Source of the DNA: Microbacterium testaceum
GTDB taxonomy: Bacteria; Actinomycetota; Actinomycetes; Actinomycetales; Microbacteriaceae
Direction of reading: 5' to 3'
Length of the DNA stretch: 64,000 nt
Assembly: GCF_006539145.1 (NCBI RefSeq)
Contig: NZ_BJML01000005.1
Coordinates: 1-64,000 of the forward strand
The notes below the pieces were generated by a model. That model was not told where the DNA came from. It did no database searches and was given only the letters and a program-made list of their open reading frames with translations. Numbering within the stretch: the first letter of the stretch is position 1; each line of letters opens with the position of its first letter. This document shows positions 33,608 to 41,754 of the stretch, piece after piece. The position numbers and the translations under genes were made by a program.

Positions 33608-34679
33608 ACAGGTGCCGCAGGTTCCCCTCTTCGTCCGCGGTGACGAGCACCAGGAAGTCGACGACGAGCTGGGCGACCGCGCCCGTCTCGTCGAGCCCCC
33701 AGTACACCGGGTACTGACCGTCGCCGTACCCGGACTCCGCGACGATGCCCACGTCGGATGGACCGAGGGCGATCTCCTGCACGCTCGGCGACGGCGCGTA
33801 CATGTACTCGGTGAAGGCCGCGGCCTTGGCCCGCCGGCTCATGGTCGTGTACGCGGCGAGGTCGACGATGCACGCCGAACCCGCGTCGACGCCGAAGAAG
33901 TGCCCCGGCCCGGTCGGCAGATCGGCGGGATGCCAGGTCACCGGCATCCGATCGCTGAAACGCACCCGCAGGGCGGCGTTGCGGCCGAAACCGGTCACTC
34001 TTTCGACCGGGTACGCCCCCGGTGCCACGCTGCGGGCCAGGGGTCGCGCGTCGTCGTTGTCGTATCCGAAGTCGAGCACGGCGAGCACACCCGACGTCGT
34101 CACCAGGGTTCCCGCGGGCGAGACGCGTACCTCCGACTCCTCTCCGCTGCGCCGGTGCACGACCGAGCGCTCGGTGAAGTTGCGCACCTCGTCGAGGGTT
34201 CGCTGTTCGTCGGGCACCTCGTCGAGAGAGGCGTCCGGTGCCGCGTCGGCGGCGAGCGCCCGGGCCTGTGCCGCATCGGCGAAGGGGGTGCGGGGGTCGT
34301 CGAAGTGCTGTTCGATGGAGCTGATCTTCCACCCGCGCCCTTCGCGCTCGAGAACGTACTCGTGCTTCTGACGCGTCGGCGAGTCGATCATCTCGGTCAG
34401 GACGAACGCGCGATCGCCCTCGACCTCGGAACGCACGATCCGTTCCACCGCGACCCCGTAGCCCGGCGGCGTACCGAACGAGGAGTCCAAGCGGACGTGC
34501 TCCCCCACCACGTGATCACGTGTCAGCGGGACGACGAGTTCTCGCCACTGCGAGAACGCGTCCCGCCGCGTGGAACGATCCGCGAAGACGGGCGCTACAC
34601 GCCGCCATTGCATGTCGTAATCCTCGAGGAAGCGCTGCACGCGCTTCTCCGCCGCTTTCGCCCCGCGATCGCCCCACAT
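33606..34679 (-). CDS. NTF2-like plus DUF4241 protein
   Basis: 357 aa. Residues 1-125 look like an NTF2-fold domain ('RVQRFLEDYDMQWRRVAPVF ... WKISSIEQHFDDP'), of the sort found in polymorphic-toxin immunity proteins. Residues about 150-357 are DUF4241, with the signature 'YGDGQYPVYWGLDETGAVAQ' and 'VVDFLVL'. No signal peptide. The start is an ATG 6 nt after a TAGGCT box (leaderless). It may be an immunity or self-protection protein, but no toxin gene is visible nearby. The two domains also occur together in other actinobacteria, as far as I recall. Confidence 0.75.
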   Translation of the reverse strand: MWGDRGAKAAEKRVQRFLEDYDMQWRRVAPVFADRSTRRDAFSQWRELVVPLTRDHVVGEHVRLDSSFGTPPGYGVAVERIVRSEVEGDRAFVLTEMIDSPTRQKHEYVLEREGRGWKISSIEQHFDDPRTPFADAAQARALAADAAPDASLDEVPDEQRTLDEVRNFTERSVVHRRSGEESEVRVSPAGTLVTTSGVLAVLDFGYDNDDARPLARSVAPGAYPVERVTGFGRNAALRVRFSDRMPVTWHPADLPTGPGHFFGVDAGSACIVDLAAYTTMSRRAKAAAFTEYMYAPSPSVQEIALGPSDVGIVAESGYGDGQYPVYWGLDETGAVAQLVVDFLVLVTADEEGNLRHL

Positions 34680-34688
34680 GGCGCCAGC

Positions 34689-35438
34689 CTATGTCGCCGC
34701 CAGCGTCTCGAGGGCCCCGTCCGGCAGCACGACCCACCCCTCGCGCCGAACGATGGGGAGCATTCCGGATGCCGGGCGCTCGAACGATCCGAGGGCTCCA
34801 GCGCGAGTGGCCAGAGCGGCGATGACGGCGTCGAAGGCGTCGGCCTTCGCGATCGCCAGGGGAGCGAACCCGCCGACGTCGAGCCACGGTGCCCGCTCGG
34901 TCAGGGCGTCGAACAGGAGCGCCCGGCGGGTGGCATCCACTCGATACCCGCTCGTGTCGAAGCCCCAGAGGCGCAGCGAACCGCCGGGATACACCTCGAA
35001 CAGGCGCCCTTCGGCCGCGCGATCGACCGGGAATCCGGCCTCGGCCAACCGCCGCAGCAGTCCCGCGCCGCGCAGCGCCGTCACGCCCAGTCGGTCGGTC
35101 GAGACGCTCAGCGGCCAGCGCCCGATGCGTTCGCGCACGACGTGGTCGGTGTGGCGATAGACGAGCGAGCGGCGCCACTCCGCCCCTCCGTCGACCGGGC
35201 CGAGCGCGGGGTCCGCCTCGGCGTGGTGCGCCTGCACGAAGTCGACGAACGCGTCGGGCCAGCCGAGCGGGCAGTCCACCCCGAGCCACGCGTCGCCAGA
35301 AGCGACGGATGCCACGATGTCGGCATCCTGGATCCCGATCTCGAGCCGCGTGAGGCGGGCCGCGCCATCGGCCCAGTGCATCTCGGCGAGGGCCGTGCCG
35401 GGGGCTCCGGCGGCGAGGTCGACTCCGACGGTTCTCAT
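34689..35438 (-). CDS. DUF429 protein (predicted RNase H-like nuclease)
   Basis: 249 aa. It begins with the RNase H-like beta strand and first acidic residue (MRTVGVDLAAG, D7), and has 'WLGVDCPLGWPDAFVDFV' with a second conserved Asp and the C-terminal 'IAKADAFDAVIAAL' with further acidic residues (D-A-x-D type). These fit the DUF429 family, predicted to be metal-dependent nucleases; substrates are unknown. It starts at an ATG overlapped by a TAGGCT box 7 nt upstream and GAGG. It lies 9 bp before the DUF4241 gene on the same strand. Confidence 0.82.
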   Translation of the reverse strand: MRTVGVDLAAGAPGTALAEMHWADGAARLTRLEIGIQDADIVASVASGDAWLGVDCPLGWPDAFVDFVQAHHAEADPALGPVDGGAEWRRSLVYRHTDHVVRERIGRWPLSVSTDRLGVTALRGAGLLRRLAEAGFPVDRAAEGRLFEVYPGGSLRLWGFDTSGYRVDATRRALLFDALTERAPWLDVGGFAPLAIAKADAFDAVIAALATRAGALGSFERPASGMLPIVRREGWVVLPDGALETLAAT

Positions 35439-35521
35439 CTCCTCGAGCCTAGGCGCGGTCGCCCGCGGCGAGGCCCGTCAAGACCTCGCCGAAAGGCCTC
35501 GCGACCTGGGAGGATCGAGAC

Positions 35522-35893
35522 ATGGCAGACGACGACCTCCCCGATTCGCTGGAACCGGCCGTCGACATCCCGCCGCGCGACGAGCCGCCCGCTCCTCCCA
35601 CACCGAAAGGCGACCTGAGGATCGCGTCCGTCGTCGCGATCGTGACCGGCGTCATCGTCATCGCCTGGTACCTCTTCGTCGCGACGGCGAGCGCCATCGC
35701 CGACGTCGACAACCTCATGTGGATCCAGATCGGCATGTGGGTGCTCGCCGTGATCTCGTTCGTCTGCGGCATCGTGAGCCTGAACGCCCGCATGGCGCGC
35801 GAGCTCGCCGCGGCGGGGTTCATCGCGGGGGTGGCGGCGGGTCTGCTCTCCGTGACGATCGGACTGTTCAGCGGCCTCGAGCTCTTGGGCTGA
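35522..35893 (+). CDS. Small multi-helix membrane protein
   Basis: 123 aa. An acidic, proline-rich N-terminus (1-32) precedes three hydrophobic helices (about 35-58, 65-85, 93-118). The ATG has GGAGG 8 nt upstream. The layout resembles the DUF4190-like or ECF-regulated small membrane proteins of actinobacteria, but I cannot assign a family. It is a monocistronic unit between the DUF429 gene and an AraC regulator. Confidence 0.7.
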   Translation: MADDDLPDSLEPAVDIPPRDEPPAPPTPKGDLRIASVVAIVTGVIVIAWYLFVATASAIADVDNLMWIQIGMWVLAVISFVCGIVSLNARMARELAAAGFIAGVAAGLLSVTIGLFSGLELLG

Positions 35894-35936
35894 CGCGGCG
35901 CGGAATAGCGCCGAGACGAGCGGGGTTTCCGCTCTC

Positions 35937-36824
35937 ATGACGTCACGCGCCGCGCTCGAGAGCGCTCTGTCGAACATCGACGTCCACCCCGGACACGCCT
36001 GGCGACCGTCGTTATCGGCGGGCGAGAGGGTGACGCTGTCACGCGGGGAAGCGGCGATCGTGTACGTCCGCTCGGGCGAACTCACCGGTGTCAGCGCCGC
36101 GCGAGCGGGATGCTCGGTCAACGCACCGTCCGGCGCGGCGACGACGGTCGAGGGCGGGCGCACCCTGCTCACGGGAGACGCGTTCATCTCGCTCGGATGC
36201 CACCCACTCGAGCTGGCGTCGCAGTCCGGCGCCGAGGTGACCGTCGTCCCCCTCGAGGTCGTCGCGACCGTGCACACCCGCGCCCTGCCGCCGGTGGTGT
36301 TCGTCAGCGGCTTCGCCCGCGCCGAGCCCGCTGCGGCCGGTCTCGCCGCCCATCTCGGCGTCCCCGCACCGGGGGCCGCCCTCGACCGCCACGGCGACGA
36401 GACCATCTGCAAGCTCATGGTGACGACCGTTCTGCTGTCGGCGCTGCGCGCGTGGGCGGCGTCCGAGCAGGACGCGTCATGGCCGCCGCGCACCGCCGAC
36501 CCGTTCCTCGCCCGCGTGGCGGCCGCCGTCGATGACGACCCCGGTCGCGAGTGGACGATCGATCAGCTCGCGGCGCTCGGCGCGATGTCGCGCTCGGTAT
36601 TCGCCGCACGGTTCCGCGAGGTGTTCGGCACCTCACCCGCGTCGTACGTGACGGCGGTGCGGATGCGCCGCGCGGAAGACCTTCTCGACGCGGGGACCCC
36701 CGTCTCGGAGACCTCGCGGGCTCTGGGCTACGCCTCCGACGAGGGATTCCGCCGCGCGTTCCGGCGTCATGCCGGGGTCGCCCCGTCGGAGTGGCGCAGC
36801 GCTCGTCGGTCGCTCACCGCCTGA
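35937..36824 (+). CDS. AraC-family transcriptional regulator (cupin sensor domain)
   Basis: 295 aa. The N-terminal half is a cupin-like domain ('VTLSRGEAAIVYVRSGELTG', 'LLTGDAFISLGCHPLEL'). The C-terminal 100 residues hold the two AraC helix-turn-helix motifs: 'EWTIDQLAALGAMSRSVFAA' and 'VSETSRALGYASDEGFRRAF', ending with RHAGVAPSEWR. This subgroup (AraC_binding_2-like) often controls a neighbouring exporter, here the MFS gene, which faces it across a shared terminator. Confidence 0.9.
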   Translation: MTSRAALESALSNIDVHPGHAWRPSLSAGERVTLSRGEAAIVYVRSGELTGVSAARAGCSVNAPSGAATTVEGGRTLLTGDAFISLGCHPLELASQSGAEVTVVPLEVVATVHTRALPPVVFVSGFARAEPAAAGLAAHLGVPAPGAALDRHGDETICKLMVTTVLLSALRAWAASEQDASWPPRTADPFLARVAAAVDDDPGREWTIDQLAALGAMSRSVFAARFREVFGTSPASYVTAVRMRRAEDLLDAGTPVSETSRALGYASDEGFRRAFRRHAGVAPSEWRSARRSLTA

Positions 36825-36856
36825 GACCCCGCCGCTCCATCGGTAGCGACGGGGTC
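36825..36856. terminator. Bidirectional terminator between araC-like and MFS genes
   Basis: gaccccgccgct (36825-36836) pairs with agcgacggggtc (36845-36856) with one mismatch and an 8-nt loop. It starts right after the AraC stop and ends 8 bp before the MFS stop. Confidence 0.7.
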
Positions 36857-36863
36857 GTGGTCG

Positions 36864-38060
36864 TCAGCCCGCGAGGGAACGCCGGCGCAGGGAGAGGCCG
36901 AACAGCACGGCGCCGATCACGAGCAGCAGGATGCCGATGGCGTCCACCGTCACGACTCCCGCGGCGTCCACGAGCAGGCCGCCGAGGCCGGCCGCGATGG
37001 TGATCGCGAGCTGGAAGCCGGTGACGATGAGGCTGCCGCCCGCCTCGAGGCGGTCGGGCATGCGGTGCCCGACCCAGGTGTTCACGATGATCAGCCACGA
37101 CGAGAAGAAGAAGCCCCAGACCAGGACGGCGGCCGCAACCGCCCCCACCGCCGAGGGGAGCAGGACCACGGTGGCCACGGCGAGCGCGATGACCAGCGGA
37201 CCGACGACGGCCAGACGCGCGAAGGCGCGGTCGACGATGATCCCGACGAGGATGTTCCCCACGAACCCGCCGACCCCGAACAGGGCCAGCAGCAGCACGA
37301 TGGTGCCCGCTTCCACGTCGGGGATGCGCTCGAGCGACAGACGCACGTAGGTGTAGGCGAGGAAGTGGCCGAGGACGACGAGCACGTGACCGACCATGCC
37401 ACCCGCCACACCCCGGCGACGGAGGGTGTCGACCAGGATGCCGAGGCTCGACGCGGCTGCCGCCGGGACGGGCGGCAGCACGACGCGCACCGCGATGCCG
37501 ACCGTCGCGGTCGCCACAGCCACGAGCAGGAACGCGAGCCGCCAGTCGAGCGCCTCGCTCAGCGCGACACCGAGGGGGACGCCCGCCACGGTGGCCAGCG
37601 ACAGCCCCGCGGAGCCGAACATGACGGCGCGGCCGATGCGTTCGGGGCTCGACAGGCGTGCCGCCACAGTGATCGACATCGACCAGAACGAGCTGATCGC
37701 TGCCCCCAGCAGGAACCGGGCGATGAGGATGGCGACCAGGCTCGGCACGATCGCGACCACGAGGCTCGAGAGCGCGGCCGCGGCCGCCGCCAGGACGAGC
37801 AGCGTGCGACGGTCGAGCCGGGGCAACAGCAGGCCCACCGTCGGGGCGACGAGCAGACCGGCCAGGGCCGTGACCGTGACGGTCTGGCCGGCTTGGCCCG
37901 GGGTGATGCCGAGTGAGGCGGCCATCTCGGTGAGGACGCCGTTCGGGAGGAACTCCGCCGTGACGAGCAAGAAGCTGAGCAGCATCACGACGATGAGGCC
38001 GCCGTACCGCATCGAGGGTGGGGCGGAGAGCGAGGTCGGAACGGGAGCGGTCGTGGTCAT
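36864..38060 (-). CDS. MFS transporter (DHA1-type, SotB/AraJ-like)
   Basis: 398 aa, twelve helices. The motif A loop is 'LPRLDRRTLLVLA', and the second-half equivalent is 'IVDRAFARL'. The fourth-helix region 'FLLGAAISSFWSMSITVAAR' resembles AraJ/SotB sugar and drug exporters. Likely exports a small metabolite or antimicrobial by proton antiport. Start: the ATG at 38060; an in-frame extension to 38114 has no promoter logic. The adjacent AraC regulator is a likely controller. Confidence 0.88.
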   Translation of the reverse strand: MTTTAPVPTSLSAPPSMRYGGLIVVMLLSFLLVTAEFLPNGVLTEMAASLGITPGQAGQTVTVTALAGLLVAPTVGLLLPRLDRRTLLVLAAAAAALSSLVVAIVPSLVAILIARFLLGAAISSFWSMSITVAARLSSPERIGRAVMFGSAGLSLATVAGVPLGVALSEALDWRLAFLLVAVATATVGIAVRVVLPPVPAAAASSLGILVDTLRRRGVAGGMVGHVLVVLGHFLAYTYVRLSLERIPDVEAGTIVLLLALFGVGGFVGNILVGIIVDRAFARLAVVGPLVIALAVATVVLLPSAVGAVAAAVLVWGFFFSSWLIIVNTWVGHRMPDRLEAGGSLIVTGFQLAITIAAGLGGLLVDAAGVVTVDAIGILLLVIGAVLFGLSLRRRSLAG

Positions 38061-38232
38061 GTTCCGATGCTCGTTCAGCGCCGCCGCCCTCGCCCGACCG
38101 ATCGTCCGCGGCATCCGACCATTCGTCCGGGCCTCCGCGCGGGTGCTCGCGAGAGGCCCGCGATCCTGTCCGCCGCGTTCGCTCCCGACGGGCGAGACCG
38201 CCGAGAGGCGGCTCCGGCGCCCCTTGCTCGGT

Positions 38233-38913
38233 TCAGGTGACTCTCCGGGCCTCGATCACGAGATTCTCGGTCGAGGGGAGACCGTCGGATCGCTGGAGGC
38301 AGGTGACGACGACAAGCCTGCCCGCGGTGTTCGCCCACACGTCGGCCTCGCTCCCGATGGCGGTCTTGTCCACGACCTGCGTTCGATCGACGCGATAGTG
38401 CACGTCGGCGACCGAGATGTCGGCCCCGACCGCGATCCGCGCCCGGGCTGCGTCCACGTCGATGAGCGCGTTGCCCGGGCCGACGCCGCCCCCGCGCAGG
38501 GAGTGCATCACGACGAACACGGTGCCCGCGTCCGCCCGGTCGGGCGAGACCCCGAGGTTGCGCACCCAGTACGCCGAGGTGAAGCCGGGCGGCTGCAGGA
38601 CGCCATCGACGACGTTCATGGCTCCGAGCGGGACGTCGAGTCCCACCGACGGTGCGGTGAATCTGCCGACGCCCTCTGGCGTCGCGGATGCGCTCGGCAC
38701 CGGGTCGGGCCCGTCGAGCTGCACGGGATTGCCCGCGAGATCGTGCTGCGCCGCCGAGGGGCCACCGTCACCCGCCGAAGCCGGGGGAGGCGCGAAGAAC
38801 GGGCCGAGCGCGATGCCCGCGGTCACGATCAGCCCCAGGGCGGCGGCCACCGCGGTGGCGGCGAGGATGTCTCCCCGCCGCCACCGCCGCAGAGACCGGA
38901 GAAACCGGTTCAT
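38233..38913 (-). CDS. Sortase family protein
   Basis: 226 aa. An N-terminal basic segment and one membrane helix (about 18-38) anchor it outside the cell. After a proline-rich linker comes a sortase beta-barrel (about 80-226) with catalytic H137 (VVMHS) and C205 (VVTCLQRSDG); an arginine near the end (EARR, about 222-223) can complete the triad. The TC motif with the H before it fits actinobacterial class E/F sortases, which join surface proteins to the wall or trim them. Its start codon abuts the stop of the exported phosphatase gene, its probable substrate. Confidence 0.88.
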   Translation of the reverse strand: MNRFLRSLRRWRRGDILAATAVAAALGLIVTAGIALGPFFAPPPASAGDGGPSAAQHDLAGNPVQLDGPDPVPSASATPEGVGRFTAPSVGLDVPLGAMNVVDGVLQPPGFTSAYWVRNLGVSPDRADAGTVFVVMHSLRGGGVGPGNALIDVDAARARIAVGADISVADVHYRVDRTQVVDKTAIGSEADVWANTAGRLVVVTCLQRSDGLPSTENLVIEARRVT

Positions 38914-40422
38914 TCAGCGTCCGAAGCGCGAGCGCGCGCGGCGCGTCACGCCGACGAGGGCCAGCAGCACCAGACCGAGGCCGCCCAGGGCGATCCACGG
39001 CCATGGCGCGGGCTGTGCGATCACCGTCCCCCCGGTTGCCACCGAGGGACCGGAGGAGCCGGTGCTCGCGGCGGTAGCGGTGGCCGCGGGCACCGTCACG
39101 GACAGGGGAGCGCTCACGGCGTTGCCGTTGGCATCCGCCAAGAACAGCGTGTGCGCCCCCGTCGCCAGCGATGCCGGCAGCATCACGTCAGCGGTGATCG
39201 ACCCGTCGCCGGCGGCAGTGAGGTGGCCGATGACCGTGGGCGTGGAGTGCACGACCACGTCGTAGCCTGCCCCGGCGACGAAGCCCGCGCCGGTCACGTG
39301 CACCGTCGAGCCTGCCGCGATGTTCGTTCCCTGCGCGAGCGCGATGGTGGGGAGAGCGACGGTGATCGTGTAGGTCTTCATCGTGGTGCCGTCTTCGGCC
39401 GTCACCGTGACGGTGGCCGTCTGGCCCGACACGGTGACCGCCGAGGTAGCCGCAGCGCTCGAGGTCGTCACCCGCACGTCGGATGCCGAGAGCGTCGCGA
39501 TCGGGGCGGTCACGACCGCGCCACCGGTGTCGGCGGCGGTGTCCAGGGGAACACCGACACCCCCGACGCTGATGCTCGAGGCGGTTGCGTCATTCGAGAC
39601 GAGGAAGCGGGAGCGCAGAGCGGTGGCCTCGGTCGGTGTCACGCCGATGGTCTGAGAGATGTAGGCGTCGAGGCCGCCGTACTTCTTCGCGACGTCCGCC
39701 TCGAACGTGCCCTGCAGCAGCGCGGGAGTGGCCCAGGTGACGCCGAGCTGCGTGTTCGACAGCAGATAGTCGTGGAGGATGTCGGAGCTGCCGACCCCCA
39801 GGATGCGGTACAGCAGGTCCATCACGGTACCGGTGCGGTCCATGCCGTGCGAGCAGTGGATGAGGACGGTCCCGGTGGTGTGGGCCGACATCAGCCGAAG
39901 GATCTGGGCGTAGGCGCCGATCATGACGCCGGGCGACGAGGGGCTGACATATCCCTTGTCGACGAGGTCGTGGTACATCGCCGTGTCATCGCTGTAGTTC
40001 CCGTCGCTGCCGAACATCGAGATGTTCACGTACTGGGCGCCGGGGACCGTGACGTCGGGCTTCGCCGACACCTGCGCGGGGGTGCGCAGGTCGATGACGA
40101 GGTCGACGTGGTACTTGCTCGCGAGGGTCTGGGCGCCGGCAGAGGTGACCTTGTCGAGCGACTCCGTGCGAAGCAGACGCGGAGCATCGACGATCTGCGC
40201 GCCGGCACCGACGAAGGACCCGAGCTCGCGGCCGTTGACGAGGCCGGGCACATCGGTGATGGCGTGATCCTGTGCGGTCAGGGCAGGCTGCAGCTGCGGG
40301 TTGGTCGCCGCCTGGGCGGCGGTCGCACCGAAGCCGAGGGAGCCGAGGGTCGCGGCGACGGCCAGGGCGGCGGAGAGCAAGCGCGCGGATGTCACGCGGC
40401 GGGAACGGGTAGTCACTGTCAT
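38914..40422 (-). CDS. Exported tyrosine-phosphatase-like surface protein with sorting signal
   Basis: 502 aa. The signal peptide ends about residue 38 (AQA). The phosphatase domain (about 55-280) has the P-loop HCSHGMDRTG with C190 and R196 and the general-acid region 'IDLRTPAQV' near D111; it matches the tyrosine/serine phosphatase family PF13350-type. A cadherin-like beta domain and an Ig-like stalk ('VVVHSTPTVIGHLTAAGDG') follow. The end is VATGG, a hydrophobic helix and RRARSRFGR, a sorting signal. It is translationally joined to the sortase downstream. It probably dephosphorylates external substrates on the cell surface. Confidence 0.88.
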   Translation of the reverse strand: MTVTTRSRRVTSARLLSAALAVAATLGSLGFGATAAQAATNPQLQPALTAQDHAITDVPGLVNGRELGSFVGAGAQIVDAPRLLRTESLDKVTSAGAQTLASKYHVDLVIDLRTPAQVSAKPDVTVPGAQYVNISMFGSDGNYSDDTAMYHDLVDKGYVSPSSPGVMIGAYAQILRLMSAHTTGTVLIHCSHGMDRTGTVMDLLYRILGVGSSDILHDYLLSNTQLGVTWATPALLQGTFEADVAKKYGGLDAYISQTIGVTPTEATALRSRFLVSNDATASSISVGGVGVPLDTAADTGGAVVTAPIATLSASDVRVTTSSAAATSAVTVSGQTATVTVTAEDGTTMKTYTITVALPTIALAQGTNIAAGSTVHVTGAGFVAGAGYDVVVHSTPTVIGHLTAAGDGSITADVMLPASLATGAHTLFLADANGNAVSAPLSVTVPAATATAASTGSSGPSVATGGTVIAQPAPWPWIALGGLGLVLLALVGVTRRARSRFGR

Positions 40423-40619
40423 CCTCAGGGGTCGGAGATGGGGGTGGGCGGCGGCACCCGTTCGAGTGGGCGGGTGAGCCGAAGGCGACCGTCCCAACCC
40501 CGGGTGACGAACCCGAGAACGCGAGCGAACCTGTACCGAACGGACTCTGAGGATGTTGTCCTGAGGAGGCGATGAATCGGCGGAGAAGCCCTCATCTGTG
40601 CACCCGCACCCGACTCGCC

Positions 40620-41702
40620 TCAGCCGACGAGTACCCGCCCCACATACCGCGCCGCCGGTCGGATGATCTTCGGGTCCCGCGCTTGCTCGAGCACGTGCGC
40701 GGTCCATCCGATCGTGCGGGCGAGGGCGAAGGTGGGGGTGAACATCGCGCGCGGGATACCGCACTGCTCCATCACCACCGCGGCGTAGAACTCGACGTTG
40801 GCGTGCAGCGGGCGCTCGGGCCGGCGCTGTGCGAGCTGACGCTCGGCCTCTTCTTGGAAGGCCAGCGCCTGGGTCACGCGGTCGCCGCCGAGGCCGCGCG
40901 CGACCTCGCGCAGCAGCTCGGAGCGCGGATCGGCCGTGCGGTACACCGCGTGCCCGAAGCCCATCAGTCTGCGTCCCGCATCGAGCTCTCCCGCGATCCA
41001 GGCGGCGGGGTCGTCGTCCGCGCGGTCGAGACTGTCGAGGGCGCGGGCCGGGGCTCCGCCGTGCAGCGGCCCCGAGAGCGCGCCGAGCGCGCCGGAGAGA
41101 CAGGATGCCATGTCGGCCCCCGTCGACGCGATGACCCGGGCCGTGAAGGTCGAGGCGTTGAAGCCGTGGTCCATCGCCGCGACCAGGTAGGCCGACAGTG
41201 CGCGGACGTGGGCGTCGTCGGGAGCCGTCCCGGTCACGCGCTCGAGGTAGTCGGCCACCACGCCGCGACCGCCCGCCGCCCCGGGCGCGAGAGCGAGCGG
41301 GGCCAGGGCGGCGAAGGCGATCGCCTCGTCGAGCCGCGCATCGGAATCGAGGTCGTACAGCGCCGCGGACGAGCGGGCGGATGCCGCGAGCGTCCACACC
41401 GCGCGAAGTGCCGCGAGCGGCTGATCGGTGCGGGCCGTGACCGCGGCGATCAGCCCGGGCAGGGCGGGGTCGGCCTGTGCGGCCGAGACGCGCGCGGCGA
41501 AGGTGGCTCGGGTCGTGGCATCCGGGAGTTCCCCCACCACCAGTAGCTGCCAGACGTCCTCGAAGGAACGCGTGCGCGCCAGCTCCACCGCGGAGGAGCC
41601 CCGGTAGTGGTAGACGCCGGCGTCGCCGTCGACATCGCTGATGGTCGTCTCGGCCGCGACGACGCCGTTCAGTCCGCGGGGCACATCGATCAGGTCGCTC
41701 AT
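40620..41702 (-). CDS. Citrate synthase / 2-methylcitrate synthase family protein
   Basis: 360 aa. Citrate synthase fold with the catalytic histidines in SGPLHGGAPARA and GFGHAVYRTADPRS, and the third catalytic position in ANVEFYAAVVM, where Glu replaces the usual Asp. The start is the ATG at 41702. Condenses an acyl-CoA with oxaloacetate. It is divergent from a second homolog that carries a DNA-binding domain, with only 52 bp between starts. In actinobacteria such pairs are annotated as citrate synthase 1/2; which acyl-CoA is used cannot be told here. Confidence 0.88.
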   Translation of the reverse strand: MSDLIDVPRGLNGVVAAETTISDVDGDAGVYHYRGSSAVELARTRSFEDVWQLLVVGELPDATTRATFAARVSAAQADPALPGLIAAVTARTDQPLAALRAVWTLAASARSSAALYDLDSDARLDEAIAFAALAPLALAPGAAGGRGVVADYLERVTGTAPDDAHVRALSAYLVAAMDHGFNASTFTARVIASTGADMASCLSGALGALSGPLHGGAPARALDSLDRADDDPAAWIAGELDAGRRLMGFGHAVYRTADPRSELLREVARGLGGDRVTQALAFQEEAERQLAQRRPERPLHANVEFYAAVVMEQCGIPRAMFTPTFALARTIGWTAHVLEQARDPKIIRPAARYVGRVLVG

Positions 41703-41734
41703 GCGCTCAGTGTGCGAACATGACGACGACAGCG

Positions 41735-41744
41735 TCAACGTTGA
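41735..41744. promoter_or_regulatory. Palindrome between the divergent citrate synthase genes
   Basis: The perfect 10-bp palindrome TCAACGTTGA lies 11 bp before the start of the HTH-fused gene and 33 bp from the other start. Its position fits an operator shared by both genes, possibly bound by the fusion protein itself. Confidence 0.45.
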
Positions 41745-41754
41745 TCGGATCAAG

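Noticed and set aside
33237..35618. Very long open frame (about 790 codons) on the + strand opposite the DUF4241 and DUF429 genes
   Set aside because: It is a GC-driven shadow; the minus-strand frames have domains, leaderless promoters and proper starts.
37396..40575. Over 1000-codon open frame on the + strand across MFS, sortase and phosphatase genes
   Set aside because: It covers three well-supported minus-strand genes and has no protein-like features.
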